DNA from: Porites lobata
Lineage: Eukaryota; Cnidaria; Anthozoa; Scleractinia; Poritidae
Assembly (NCBI GenBank): GCA_942486035.1
Contig: CALNXK010000319.1
Coordinates: forward strand, 67,501-131,500
DNA length: 64,000 nucleotides
Direction: 5' to 3'
Positions 58,101 to 64,000 of this stretch are shown here, in pieces. Positions within the stretch are counted from its first letter, which is position 1. Each line of letters starts with the position of its first letter. The position numbers and the translations under genes were made by a program. Under the pieces are notes generated by a model, which was given only the letters and a program-made list of their open reading frames with translations, did not search any database and was not told the DNA's origin.

Positions 58101-61100
58101 AGGATGTCTTCTGCCAATAGCTGAATAGTTTCAGTCAACTGATAGAAATGATAAACACAAATAAAACAGAAAATTTCAAAGGATAGTAGGACCTCGCATT
58201 CTATAGTGTTGGTTATTCGCCACGTTAAAAACGTGACGGGAACTGGGCCGAGTAAACTTTCGCAAAGACTTCTGGGACTGTTACTGGCGCGTGCCCAGTA
58301 ACCATCGCAGAAACAATTGTAGGACACATGTCGGCTCCAGTTCCCTTCTCGTTTTAATACTGCTTATCAGTAGCTCAGTTTATACCATCGATCCCGGGAG
58401 TGACATGAAACGTTTGTTTTGCTGTACAACATTGCTCTTATTTGGATAGAACCTTAAAGTGCGACTACTATAACCGGGGCCACCCAGACAAAGTTGACCA
58501 GTCGGATTACAGGAAAAAAACAATTTATTCCTAGAAAGTTAGTTGTCAATCATAATTACCACGAAACAAAATTAACGACATGGATCGAAATCAACCAATT
58601 ACAACCTACAGACAGGACCTTTTAAACCCGCTGAAGAAAGCACGTGTTTCCCGAGAGGTCCGTTAGAGTGAGTGACGGAGGCGAAAATCGTAAACGGTAG
58701 TTATATTTTAGACTTGCGGTCGCATGTTATTACAAAGCGCGGCAACAGGAGCGAAGAAATTTCTGGTACATAACAAAATAACAGCTTGTGCCAAAGAAAT
58801 AGTTCTCCTGGGTGTTGGATGCAAAGTTTCGAATAGAAAAACATTGTCTGGTGAAACATTTTGCTTTCCTGAAAAACGCTTGCTATCAATATTAAATTTT
58901 GTGCTTCGTCTCTTGTTGCTTTTTTTACGAGTTGCTGATTGGCCAACAACCGACCTGCTTGGAATGTATTGTTATTTTTCTGTAATCCGATTGGTCAACT
59001 TTGTCTAAGTGGCCCCGGTTACAGTTGTCGTACTGTAAGGCAGTCATAGAAGTGAAAGCTGCTGGAAATATTTTGATAAGGCAAAGTCGGTCTTGCTTTT
59101 AACAAGGCAACCATAACGACAACGGCAACAAGAACGTCAAAATACATTGGTGAAACGAGAAGAACAACAGCTATGCACTTGCAGCACGTTTTTTGGTACA
59201 TTTCTTTAACATCCACAGCACGACTTCGAAGTGAAACCTTTTAATGAGAGGGTTTATGGAGGACGTGAACACAAGACGACAAATCTTTCTTGTTTAAAAC
59301 TTGGCAGTATAGAGTACTTAAGAATTCAACTCAAAGGAAATTCGCCTACATTTCACAACTTGACCAAGGCTGTAAATTAATGCGATAGAGTTTGAACAAA
59401 CGCGAATTTATTTAGTTAGTGACGTTTTCACTACCTTAGTCGTCGTAGTAGCTTAAGCTCTCTAATCGAGAACGAGTACGAGTACGAGATTTAACTTAAA
59501 GGTTTTGGGCGTGTTGTAAAAAAAAGACACTCCGGAAAGCTTTATTTTGCTTTTTATCACCAAAAAAGTTCGTACGGTTGTTTATACTGAAGGAGGTTAA
59601 GCCCTCTCCCGATGGCAAAAACTCCAAGTAGAATGACGACGGCTATCAGGTTTTCCCGCCAAAATGACGCTGGTTCACGCGAGAGCAATACTCAGTATTG
59701 AGAAAATCACGTACTCGTTGTCGTCCTCGTCTCAGAATCTAAAGCTCTGGGTCCAGTTGTTCGAAGGCCGAATAGCGCTAACCCAGGGTTGAAGTTTAAC
59801 CAGGGTTTCCTTTTCGTTTGTTCAAAAGCATTTTCCCGGGTTATTTTCTCTATTCTTTTTAGGCCATCCAATCATTAAACTGTAGACAAAAATAATAACA
59901 CTGATTTTGCTTTTTAAGCTTCGATATCTAAATTCAAATTTTGCACTAACCCTGGGTTATCTTAACCCTTCTTTGAGCAACCCAGCCCTGTAATATATTA
60001 CGAAATAGGGCCAAGACTTGACGTGGGTAAATAACGTACATTATTATCCATTCAAAATATTTCTCCGTTTCTGATTGGCCAAAATCCCACGGATAATTCA
60101 TCATAACCAGCTAATGTCGACCAAATTTGGAAGAATTTTGGGATATGTGAACAATCACGTCAGTTGTGCAGCATAATTGCCAGAAAACTAAACCGTTAAC
60201 CGAGAAGACCTGGAGACGAGGTTGGGTTGTAGTGAGTACAAAATGGCGGAACATTTCACTCGTTTCAAGAGGAAGAAATGGGCGAACTACTGGCTAAAAA
60301 CATAGCAAAACCAGCAAGAAGACAACTCGACGGACGACATCTGCTATTTGAAGAATATTTGCAGTCCTAAAGAACCCTTTTTCTCCTAAACTTGCCGATA
60401 AACAGGCAATTGAAGTTGATCGATGGAGGTAAGCATGTTTTAGCTTGTTTGTAAAGTAGGAATTATTTTGAATGAATAATAAACAATTGTTGAATTCGGC
60501 TTTCGCATCATTTGAAGAATTATGTAGACCTGGGAGGGTATGCTCGATATCCATAATTCTTCAGATCATACTCAGCCTCATCCAATAATTGTTAAATATA
60601 TATAGAGAGAGATCAAATGTGTATCTACTGTATAGGGTGACCCCACAAACCACACGTTTATGAGGGGCTATTTGTAACGTGTACTACGAGGACCGCCTCT
60701 CGAGGCATGCGCCCTTGACTTCCTCGCGCACCAAATTTTCCAACTCCCCATTATTTTTGAATGCCTACCACGTATTCTACAACCCCGGACAAAACTCTTT
60801 AGGTATTTCCATGTATTTTGTAATTTCGCGCCATACTACGATCATTTCTAAGGGGAACAAAGTCTCCCTCTCCCCACCCCCTGTTCAAAGTTGGTTTGGT
60901 CTAAAAGCTCACGTGGGCATTTCTGGTGTTACCGCAAACAAAATTGGAATAGGGGAGGGGGGAACGGTTTTTCATTTTGCGATGGTAAGCTTTTTGGTCA
61001 GGACGAGTGCAAAAAATAGGTATTTTGTAATAGGCTTCAACAGTTTTTGTCCGAGGTTGTAGCGAGCTACATACATGTGAGAATTCAAACCTCGTGATAT

Positions 61101-62293
61101 TTCTCTCTCAAGTCCTGTTCCTCTTGTTGTAACCTTTTGTTGTTTGACTCAAGTTCTTCTTGGCGTTCCTGCATCTCTTTCAATCGAGCACTTCGATCTG
61201 ATACAGAAACACAGTGAACGTTTCTTTAAAGGCCACCTCTGAAAGATGGACACCTCCCTAAACAAGACACCAACAGTTGGTTCCTGCCGTTGTTCAGTCA
61301 TTTTCTTTGAAACTCTCTATATGACGGACACCTCCCTAAACCGGACACCTAGAGATGGTCCCTGCCATTCTTCACTCATTTTCTTTGACCCTCTACAAGA
61401 TAGACACCTCCCTAAACCGGACACCAAGAGGTTGTTCCCTGCTGTGCTTCAGTCATTTTCTTGGACTCTCTATAAGACGCACCCTTTATTATAAATAAAC
61501 TATGAGAAAAAATGTTAACATTATACTTACCGTGATAATAATGAACAAATTCGCTTGTAAGAGCAGGTTGGACAAACCATTTCCGCCGAACGTTTACAAT
61601 ACTCTGAGTCTGAGAAAAGGAAGGTTGGAAGAAAGCTATTTACCCCCATCTTAAAATAACCAAAAATCTGGTTAAACTATACCTACAATGACTTATCAAG
61701 TGGAACAGTCAACGATAAAATTGTTGTTCTCCATCCTAACCTCCTCACCCCCTCCCCAAACAAAGCTAGCTGCTTTGTTGTTTCGTACCGGAAACTGGAG
61801 CAAAGGCACAAAACTCACTTCGGGGGAGGGGGAGGAAAGGCTTGCTTAAGAGCATAAGAAAAACATGAACAAAGTCTAGCTAACTTTGATGCCGATTAAA
61901 CTGGGTAGGGAAGGCAAGAAAGGAAGTGGAAATTGAGTTCTAGCAAAGCAATATCGTCCTCCACGACGCTTCTCTTTTTTACTCTCCGCCATACTTGCTT
62001 TGAATGAATGACATTCCATTCAAACAAAATTAGGCTATTTAGGTCATCGGTCAACTAACGTGGAATTTTGGTCGCGCGATTTGAAACCATTTTTCATCTT
62101 TGAGCGCTTTAAAAATAATCGTCGACTTAAAATAAAAACACCTAAAACTTTGGAATCGAGCATTTTCTATAGAAACCCCCGGGCACGCTAATGTACTAAG
62201 CAAAGTACCGACCCTGTGCAAGCTGATATAAAAAGATTACCTGTCCTGTGGTGTAACCTAGGAGCTGGGCTTTCTTGAAAAGCTGCCGGCATG
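36003..62293 (-). CDS. PHF14: PHF14-like PHD-finger protein, 3' part (12 exons)
   Basis: Chromatin-reader gene transcribed leftward; the 5' end lies beyond the window. Exons, 5' to 3': 62293-62241, 61609-61531, 61197-61091, 58138-58043, 56792-56707, 55244-55113, 41983-41848, 41347-41252, 39956-39799, 39333-39279, 38068-38015, 37178-36003. All borders are AG/GT and the reading phase stays continuous for 741 codons. The product has a KAQLLG / QPALTSEFVHYY region and a coiled coil, then a PHD finger (CNTC...CDTCHYHYHLACVDPP...WQCSEC), a basic linker (RVIKEPTKF), a second PHD finger (CCVC...LVRCDQCKLCYHFHCLDPP...FCTEC) and a 390-residue Lys/Glu-rich tail. Order and motifs match animal PHF14, a nuclear histone-tail reader whose N-terminal PHD modules would be upstream. 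The tail is far longer than the short human one. Confidence 0.88.
37179..38014 (-). other. PHF14-like intron 11
   Basis: Contains a C-run/G-rich patch at 37,309-37,350 and a repeat scrap near 37,580-37,710 (GAAATAGCGGGAG and CGAGAGTTGACTATA). No gene. Confidence 0.6.
38015..38068 (-). CDS. PHF14: PHF14-like exon 11
   Basis: Exactly 18 codons, ANPKTRGYLWFCTECDES, bounded by TTTTGTAG and GTAAGT. Supplies the last Cys pair of the second PHD finger. Confidence 0.88.
38069..39031 (-). other. PHF14-like intron 10, main part
   Basis: No gene recognised; the minus ORF at 38,512 has no family features. Confidence 0.5.
39032..39121. repeat. Hairpin element in intron 10
   Basis: CTGCCCACCTACCCCTTCCC and its near reverse complement (GAGAAGGGATTGGTGGGCAG) face each other; arms about 31 nt, loop about 28 nt. 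Confidence 0.75.
39279..39333 (-). CDS. PHF14: PHF14-like exon 10
   Basis: Completes the Arg of LVR, then CDQCKLCYHFHCLDPPIK; acceptor TTTTACAG, donor GTAAGT. Middle Cys/His ligands of the second PHD finger. Confidence 0.9.
39334..39798 (-). other. PHF14-like intron 9
   Basis: No gene. Has an (AATA) patch at 39,365 and a G-run at 39,727-39,748. Confidence 0.55.
39799..39956 (-). CDS. PHF14: PHF14-like exon 9
   Basis: KPKLEESSAPAAKRGRRPGR, then a basic stretch and SRTECCVCKQSGTNSNLV plus two bases of the next Arg. Acceptor TTTTCGCAG, donor GTATGC. It holds a likely nuclear localisation signal and the first Cys pair of the second PHD finger. Confidence 0.9.
39957..41251 (-). other. PHF14-like intron 8
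   Basis: Contains the complete inverted-repeat element at 40,558-40,923 and a C-run at 40,263-40,288. The minus ORF at 41,028-41,219 is not supported. Confidence 0.55.
40558..40923. mobile_element. Inverted-repeat element with 5-bp target duplication
   Basis: GGGACTTTAAGATCCAACGA at one end is matched inverted at the other (TTGTTGGATCTTAAAGTCCC). TAATA stands at both outer borders (40,553-40,557 and 40,924-40,928). Non-coding, 366 nt. Confidence 0.75.
41252..41347 (-). CDS. PHF14: PHF14-like exon 8
   Basis: 32 codons, SKKRKLKKSSKRKTPATEGG then an acidic/Thr stretch ending TSDSK. Acceptor CTTTCAG, donor GTAAGT. Basic linker between PHD fingers with a likely nuclear signal. Confidence 0.8.
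41348..41847 (-). other. PHF14-like intron 7
   Basis: No other feature recognised. Confidence 0.5.
41848..41983 (-). CDS. PHF14: PHF14-like exon 7
   Basis: Completes Trp, then QCSECDPSDDDDEMEVDTED and on to RVIKEPTKFTPDKGE. Acceptor ATTACAG, donor GTAAGT. QCSEC closes the PHD finger begun in exon 6; the acidic and RVIKEP stretches match the order in animal PHF14. Confidence 0.9.
41984..43585 (-). other. Start of the 13.1-kb intron (intron 6), 3' side
   Basis: 42,010-42,545 has long overlapping ORFs on both strands (up to 158 codons) of unknown meaning. 42,925 has a GCCGCCATG word. 42,983-43,340 is the AATAATT repeat tract. No gene is claimed. Confidence 0.45.
42983..43340. repeat. Degenerate AAAAATAATT tract
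   Basis: More than ten AATAATT or AATTAATT words preceded by A-runs recur at irregular spacings, mostly about 20-30 nt apart, with unrelated sequence between. It looks like a decayed minisatellite. Confidence 0.5.
43586..45483 (+). mobile_element. 5'-truncated non-LTR retrotransposon (LINE)
   Basis: The longest frame, 43,626-45,227 (533 codons), is a reverse transcriptase: SNRAPGMDKLHM, RPVSLLPALSKICERA, LLDLSKAFDSIE, YGVPQGSILGPALFNIYIND and the catalytic YVDDSQLYLSF (YVDD in place of FADD). The part before it (NEFNEFFTSVG) is in another frame, and the usual LWNDLPESL end is shifted again near 45,180, so it is dead. The endonuclease domain is missing. The 3' end is AATAAAGTTGATTGATTGA with a (TGAT)n tail at 45,457-45,483, of CR1/L2 type. 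It lies in the PHF14-like intron, on the strand opposite to that gene. Confidence 0.88.
45628..45741 (+). pseudogene. GPCR 5' scrap, first of three tandem copies
   Basis: MTEQFCTAKLHEFEQFVLQK up to early TM1 (LAFCVLHLA), then a break at 45,727 into the leader of the next copy. The 5' leader (ATAACCGATGAGTCTGATTG) is the same as that of the next two copies. Confidence 0.85.
45814..46028 (+). pseudogene. GPCR 5' scrap, second tandem copy
   Basis: Begins MTDQFCTAKLHEF. An extra base in the run after GCTGGCC shifts the frame before TM1 (LALLCFTPG in place of LAFCVLH). Homology lasts to about 45,940 (CTTGGAAATCT, the LGN of TM1) and then stops. Confidence 0.85.
46163..47086 (+). pseudogene. GPCR with one nonsense codon, third tandem copy
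   Basis: Full-length receptor (MTEQFC to a lysine-ending tail) interrupted only by TAA at 46,394-46,396 in TM2, where paralogues have a Gln codon (SQLM or VQLM). Everything after it is open: Cys before TM3, DRL, Trp in TM4, short loop 2 (LPKGSE), TM6 CYLPYLP, TM7 NPYVY. The C-terminus ends KKLFRKK and lacks the MDEN/MNEN tail of its relatives. A recent loss, a segregating null allele or a sequencing error all fit. It is nested in the PHF14-like intron. Confidence 0.85.
47087..47329 (+). other. 3' flank of the nonsense copy
   Basis: No feature recognised. Confidence 0.4.
47330..48280 (+). mobile_element. Degenerate LINE, endonuclease part
   Basis: Frame-shifted plus-strand remains of an APE-type endonuclease: PELLLIGDFNTRVGSDHQAW, then NGQRLLELC, HQLDLLSTRPRSLLNV and RSYHSVDCNTDHVLV, followed by the linker GNIRGMYHGIKKALGP and, in pieces, WVEHYSEL and MDELDDEPTIKEF. 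It stops before the reverse transcriptase. It is a different family from the LINE at 43.6 kb; similar ORFs are often mislabelled craniofacial development protein 2. Confidence 0.75.
48281..48580 (+). other. Receptor upstream block, left part
   Basis: TCGCAAAACCTTCCCCTT and AAGTCTAAGGCTTAGCAAG match the family upstream block. It is cut by the element at 48,581. No gene. Confidence 0.5.
48581..48958. mobile_element. Inverted-repeat element with visible empty site
   Basis: Ends GGGAGTTTAAGATACCACG and, inverted, CGTGGCATCTTAAAGTCCA; GACGGC repeats lie inside each arm. CATTA before and TATTA after suggest a 4-5 bp duplication. The uninterrupted site is at 26,181-26,190 in the paralogous upstream block (GACATTAACACG). 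378 nt. Confidence 0.8.
49083..49225 (+). pseudogene. GPCR remnant with the same deletion as 26287
   Basis: ATG is present (MAEQCCTQALNFL), then a TGA follows at once. Early TM1 joins directly to the end of TM4 (HILLPKSNDKVVG), the deletion seen at 26287. It is truncated after that. The upstream block also matches 26,090-26,286. Confidence 0.85.
49226..50799 (+). other. Insert-rich DNA upstream of copy G
   Basis: AACTCGTGGGTACG at 49,250 faces CGTACCCACGAGTT at 50,348-50,361, so about 1.1 kb may be an inserted element. Inside are an A-rich tract (49,430-49,500) and a tRNA-like stretch. 50,400-50,600 is receptor upstream DNA resembling 22,230. A classical TATATAA is not seen before copy G. 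No gene. Confidence 0.4.
49505..49592 (-). repeat. tRNA-like SINE head or tRNA relic
   Basis: On the minus strand GGGTAGTGGCTACGTG, CGGGTCAACCCG and GAGTTCAAATTCT resemble A box, anticodon-like stem and B box of a tRNA. The acceptor stem does not pair well and a T/A-rich tract follows, so this is a relic or SINE rather than a working tRNA. Confidence 0.35.
50800..51735 (+). CDS. Intact intronless class A GPCR, copy G (311 aa), nested in PHF14-like intron
   Basis: Predicted receptor with canonical TM1 GN (41-42), TM2 SDLGVGL with Asp 70, a sequon NLT in the first outer loop, Cys 103, DRL 131-133, TM4 SIWLTSS, short loop 2 (LPKSNEM), TM6 CYLPYLP and TM7 NPIVY, ending LDENMT. A second sequon, NQT, lies at residues 7-9 before TM1. 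The first 200 residues are distant from copy A, but from the third inner loop on, and for several hundred bases after the stop, the two are nearly identical, which points to gene conversion or unequal exchange. It sits between PHF14-like exons 6 and 7 on the opposite strand. Ligand unknown. Confidence 0.93.
   Translation: MAEQYCNQTLEGFLQLARYRETFFFSLCVSHFAFSLVTSLGNLLLIRALLKASSITANEKRLFLSLAFSDLGVGLVSQLMAGIIYAAILKTASKEDYNLTSLCPTVLILDSYLFFFLCAASFLTLSTIALDRLLAVSLHLRYQELVTSKRVTIVLISIWLTSSITALMYIFLPKSNEMVAAVILLVGYVLTTVAYVRIYKIVKYHQNQIYSQNQLQNAQTREALRQRKSAYNTLFVYFVFLVCYLPYLPSIILYLTDTSETSFLIAKSASPFLIYLNSSFNPIVYCWRYREIRQIVKSTMKKILRLDENMT
51736..53433 (+). other. 3' flank of copy G and upstream block of next fragment
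   Basis: 51,736-52,580 matches the DNA after copy A, except that about 35 nt present at 1,700-1,735 are missing here. 52,690-53,433 is the family upstream block. No gene. Confidence 0.6.
53434..53610 (+). pseudogene. GPCR N-terminal fragment
   Basis: MAEQACTRLLDYFVKLVSYG through TM1 with LGN to the start of the first inner loop (SAIPATI). It then joins GGATTTCGGAGACATAAGAA, the flank found just before the dead copy at 7713, and soon after that receptor 3' flank. Several breaks have been stitched together. Confidence 0.85.
53611..54727 (+). other. Receptor flank and upstream block
   Basis: 53,620-54,150 is receptor 3' flank. 54,250-54,727 is the family upstream block, with a degenerate TATATGA followed by CAGATGGC. 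The 129-codon ORF at 53,758 lies in flank sequence and is not supported. Confidence 0.5.
54728..54930 (+). pseudogene. GPCR N-terminal fragment, frameshifted
   Basis: MAEQYGTRILDFLLPIL, a frame change, then RRSFFFAFCVLNFVFSLAAT, LANLLIIRALMKAS and LPANVKK, ending at 54,930. The Gly of GN is replaced by Ala. It lies less than 200 nt from PHF14-like exon 6. Confidence 0.85.
55113..55244 (-). CDS. PHF14: PHF14-like exon 6
   Basis: Completes Met, then CNTCKTTENQHQLVQCDTCH, YHYHLACVDPPLTRMPKRSA and KCL plus two bases of Trp. Acceptor CCGGCAG, donor GTGAGT. Most of one C4HC3 PHD finger; the last Cys pair is in exon 7, 13.1 kb away. Confidence 0.92.
55245..56281 (-). other. PHF14-like intron 5, part
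   Basis: 55,600-55,790 carries several near-copies of GTTCGAGTTATCGAGGGT, a transposon-end repeat. 56,187-56,214 is a perfect palindrome (TTATAACCGTTTAAAAACGG and on). No gene. Confidence 0.5.
56284..56633. mobile_element. TA-flanked MITE with perfect ends
   Basis: CAGTAAAAACCCGCGACTAA at 56,284 is repeated inverted at 56,633; about 25 nt match perfectly, and TA stands at both outer borders. The TA target and CAGT end fit a Tc1/mariner-type non-autonomous element. 350 nt, non-coding. Confidence 0.8.
56707..56792 (-). CDS. PHF14: PHF14-like exon 5
   Basis: ELTQPSVLESKKTKTAASQT, then RMKPLKLH plus two bases of Met. Acceptor TTTGCAG, donor GTAAGT. Linker before the PHD finger. Confidence 0.8.
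56793..57510 (-). other. PHF14-like intron 4, part
   Basis: The 192-codon minus ORF ending at 57,016 runs through repeats and minisatellite and has no domain; not taken as a gene. Confidence 0.5.
57511..58011. mobile_element. Composite inverted-repeat element with internal minisatellite
   Basis: TACAGTCAACTCTC at the left and GAGAGTTGACTGTA at the right are exact inverted ends. Inside, 57,536-57,725 is a minisatellite of about ten near-copies of a 17-18 nt unit (GACGGACACCTCTATAA), followed by a foldback element. Confidence 0.7.
57795..57949. mobile_element. Foldback MITE, copy 2, nested in the composite
   Basis: GATGTTACACGGGACGATTC faces GAATCGTCTCGTGTAACATC. Same family as 33,819-33,944. 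Confidence 0.75.
58043..58138 (-). CDS. PHF14: PHF14-like exon 4
   Basis: 32 codons, LTETIQLLAEDILERRQETT then RLHRCLCKLAGK, continuing the coiled coil. Acceptor TCTATCAG, donor GTAATT. Confidence 0.85.
58139..59098 (-). other. PHF14-like intron 3, part
   Basis: GGCCACCCAGACAAAGTTG at 58,478 and CAACTTTGTCTAAGTGGCC at 58,997 are inverted ends of about 20 nt bounding 540 nt, so an element is likely. No gene. Confidence 0.5.
59099..59470. mobile_element. Inverted-repeat element, diverged copy
   Basis: AACGGCAACAAGAACGTCAA, GCACTTGCAGCACG and GTCGTCGTAGTAGCTTAAGC follow the order of the element at 40,558. The ends are eroded. Confidence 0.5.
59749..59988. mobile_element. Small inverted-repeat element
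   Basis: Left end GGTCCAGTTGTTCGAAGG and AACCCAGGGTT; right end AACCCTGGGTT and GAGCAACCCAGCCC. Imperfect inverted ends, 240 nt, non-coding. Confidence 0.6.
59989..61090 (-). other. PHF14-like intron 3, remaining part
   Basis: No gene recognised. The 127-codon plus ORF at 60,679 has no family features. Confidence 0.45.
61091..61197 (-). CDS. PHF14: PHF14-like exon 3
   Basis: Completes Asp, then RSARLKEMQERQEELESNNK and RLQQEEQDLREKYHE: a clear coiled coil. Acceptor CTGTATCAG; the donor GTTTGA is weak but a stop codon follows at once in frame. Confidence 0.85.
61232..61490. repeat. Minisatellite, about 85-nt unit, three copies
   Basis: GGACACCTCCCTAAAC and TCATTTTCTTTGA recur three times. 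The core word is related to the minisatellite at 57,536. Confidence 0.65.
61531..61609 (-). CDS. PHF14: PHF14-like exon 2
   Basis: TQSIVNVRRKWFVQPALTSE and FVHYYH plus one base. Acceptor TTCTCAG, donor GTAAGT. The QPALT-FV-YY pattern is the part I recognise from animal PHF14. Confidence 0.88.
61610..62240 (-). other. PHF14-like intron 1
   Basis: No other feature recognised. Confidence 0.45.
62241..62293 (-). CDS. PHF14: PHF14-like first visible exon
   Basis: Two bases of a split codon, then CRQLFKKAQLLGYTTGQ. Acceptor TTCCACAG, donor GTAATC. Earlier exons were not found up to 64,000. Confidence 0.75.
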
Positions 62294-63242
62294 CTGTGGA
62301 ATAAAACATTTGATAGAATCGAAGTCAGGATGAAAAAGAAAGTTAAGACAAAATGACTATCGCAAACACCATTCAGAGAATGACTATCAGTTTTCTAGAG
62401 CAATCAACACAAAACAAGTGGTCAAAGGAAGAGAACAGTGAAAAAGAAAACAGCTTGCGATTTCGTTTGTAAGGACTCGGTTGTTCAATGTACAGATCTA
62501 CATGAATTTATGAAAACCGGGTTAGCAAACATTTTGTAATTTATCACAACTTCCTCTGTCTTAGCCTGTTTTTATTATTTCTGTGGTACTTGCAACTAAT
62601 CATAAACTGTGAAACTCTTATTTTGGAAAGTTTACGAGAAAGTCTTTGATTGAGCATTTTTACCTGACCAGTAATATAAACGGAGCATATTATTTTATTT
62701 TAGATAGTCTTGAACATGCATTTTAGACTTGCCCTCTCAGGCAAGTTACTGTAGACCTGAATGACGCCGGGTTGAAAGTTAAGGGAGTCAGATTACTGAA
62801 TAAATGTTCTAAAATTTGCGTCATTTTAAATTTGGACTCGGTGAAATGCCATTAGGGGCCACTAACGTACTGCCTGGCGTCAGAGAAAGGTTTTCAATCA
62901 ACCTTTGAATGATTTTTTATTGTTTAAATTGCCAAGTAGTAGAATGAGCTGATTTTTTGCTAACCCGGTTTTCAAAGCTTCAGGTATAGATAAATGAAGG
63001 AAAAAAATGTCATACAAAGCCTAAAGACATGAAAAAAGAAACCGTAGAAAATGTCACACGATGGCGATTTGCAGAATTTTACGTCTGTACACCCTGGCAA
63101 CCAAAGACTTAGCTTGCGCAGCAGGCGTTTGGAAGTAATGGGCGCGGAAAAGAACGAGGCACGCGAGAGAGAGAGAGACACGCGTGTCTCGCTCGCGAGC
63201 ACAGTTCTTTCTTAGACTTAGACAGTTCACTGTCACCTCGGA
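62294..63242 (-). other. Upstream intron of PHF14-like gene
   Basis: No exon recognised. A short GA-repeat lies near 63,165-63,178. Confidence 0.4.
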
Positions 63243-63411
63243 CCTTACCGCTACGGGCGGCCACCTTGGTTTCAAATGTAAATCGCAGGTGGGGGGTAAG
63301 ACAAGAAAAATAGCCTCCTTCGAAACCGTCCCCTACCCCTAAGTAGATTTGATACTCACCCTCAGACTTTATTAGTTACATTGGAAACCAAGATGGCCGC
63401 CTGTAAGGGTA
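63243..63411. mobile_element. Inverted-repeat element
   Basis: GGGCGGCCACCTTGGTTTC at 63,255 faces GAAACCAAGATGGCCGCC at 63,385; arms about 37 nt with mismatches. Confidence 0.65.
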
Positions 63412-64000
63412 GGCGCATGATCACGACGATCTCACGGAAAAACAGGGGACTATGAACACTCTACCAGACTTAACATTGCGGTTCGCCGTTTACGGTTACG
63501 GTCGCCGCTCGTAGCTTGGGCCATAGGCCGAGGGTGTATGGCTGAAGGTGTGTCTGCCTGTAGCCCACCCCGAAGCATCCCGCCGCACGCGCGCAATGTT
63601 CACCTTTTTAGGAGAATAATTTCACGTGACTACGTTAATTATAATTTTCATACTCCTTACCTCCAGGACAGGTATTCAAAAGGCGAGGAATCTTCTCCGA
63701 AGGAGCTGGCAAAACAAATACGGAAAATTAGGCCCGGTTTAAACGTATTTTTCATGCGCTGAATCGAATCATTTGATTCGAGGCATGACAAGTTGGACGT
63801 TTGAATCAATTAAATTCGACGATTTTAATCCGGGTCGACCCAACTAATAAATTCGACCAGCTCAGTCGCATAAGACGGAGAAAGTGCGAATCGGATTCAC
63901 GCGTCGAACATCTAAGGTGCAGAATATAATGCAGACATTATTTTAGTGTATATCCTACCCACAATAGAGCACTGTAAGGTTTCTTGTCACGTGCAGTATT
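63412..64000. other. Right edge
   Basis: GC-richer patch around 63,480-63,600, then AT-rich DNA. No exon or RNA gene recognised; the plus ORF at 63,538 has no family features. Confidence 0.4.

Noticed and set aside
60679..61062. 127-codon plus ORF
   Set aside because: No recognisable motif; lies in a PHF14-like intron.

Overview
The window looks like nuclear DNA of a cnidarian, most likely an anthozoan such as a stony coral. The reasons are intronless rhodopsin-class receptors in a tandem array, a metazoan PHF14-type gene with many short GT-AG exons, AT-rich intergenic DNA, and many small inverted-repeat transposons and LINE scraps. The species is an inference; nothing here fixes it.

Region 1 (about 0.7-28 kb, all on +): a tandem array of one receptor family. 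Intact single-exon copies start at 721, 5044, 11207, 17894, 21139 and 26958 (308-311 aa, seven membrane segments, DRL in place of DRY, NPxxY in TM7, very short second extracellular loop without Cys, no Pro in TM5). The last traits recall the melanocortin/cannabinoid/S1P (MECA-like) group, but the ligand is unknown. Between them lie broken copies at 3339, 7713, 9786, 13488, 14098, 16471 and 26287. A block of about 6.69 kb carrying one intact and one broken copy is repeated (9786/11207 against 16471/17894). Most copies, broken ones included, keep a shared upstream block, in several cases with TATATAA and CAGATG about 110-125 nt before the ATG.

Region 2 (about 28-36 kb): no cellular gene recognised. 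It holds LINE 3' ends, a SINE-like element, foldback elements and other dispersed repeats.

Region 3 (36.0-62.3 kb, -): the 3' part of a PHF14-like chromatin-reader gene. Twelve exons join in one continuous frame of 741 codons and encode a coiled coil, two C4HC3 PHD fingers split over exons, and a very long Lys/Glu-rich tail. The 5' part lies beyond the right edge.

Region 4 (41,984-55,112) is one 13.1-kb intron of that gene, between the exon with most of one PHD finger and the exon with its last Cys pair. Inside it, on the opposite strand, are another intact receptor (50800), a nearly intact receptor with a single stop codon (46163), five receptor fragments and pieces of two different LINEs. 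The receptor family has therefore spread into an intron of a chromatin gene, and the 3' half of the 50.8-kb copy nearly matches that of the 721 copy about 50 kb away.

The last kilobases (55-64 kb) are PHF14 introns and upstream DNA filled with small inverted-repeat elements and minisatellites. No tRNA, rRNA or CRISPR locus was recognised.
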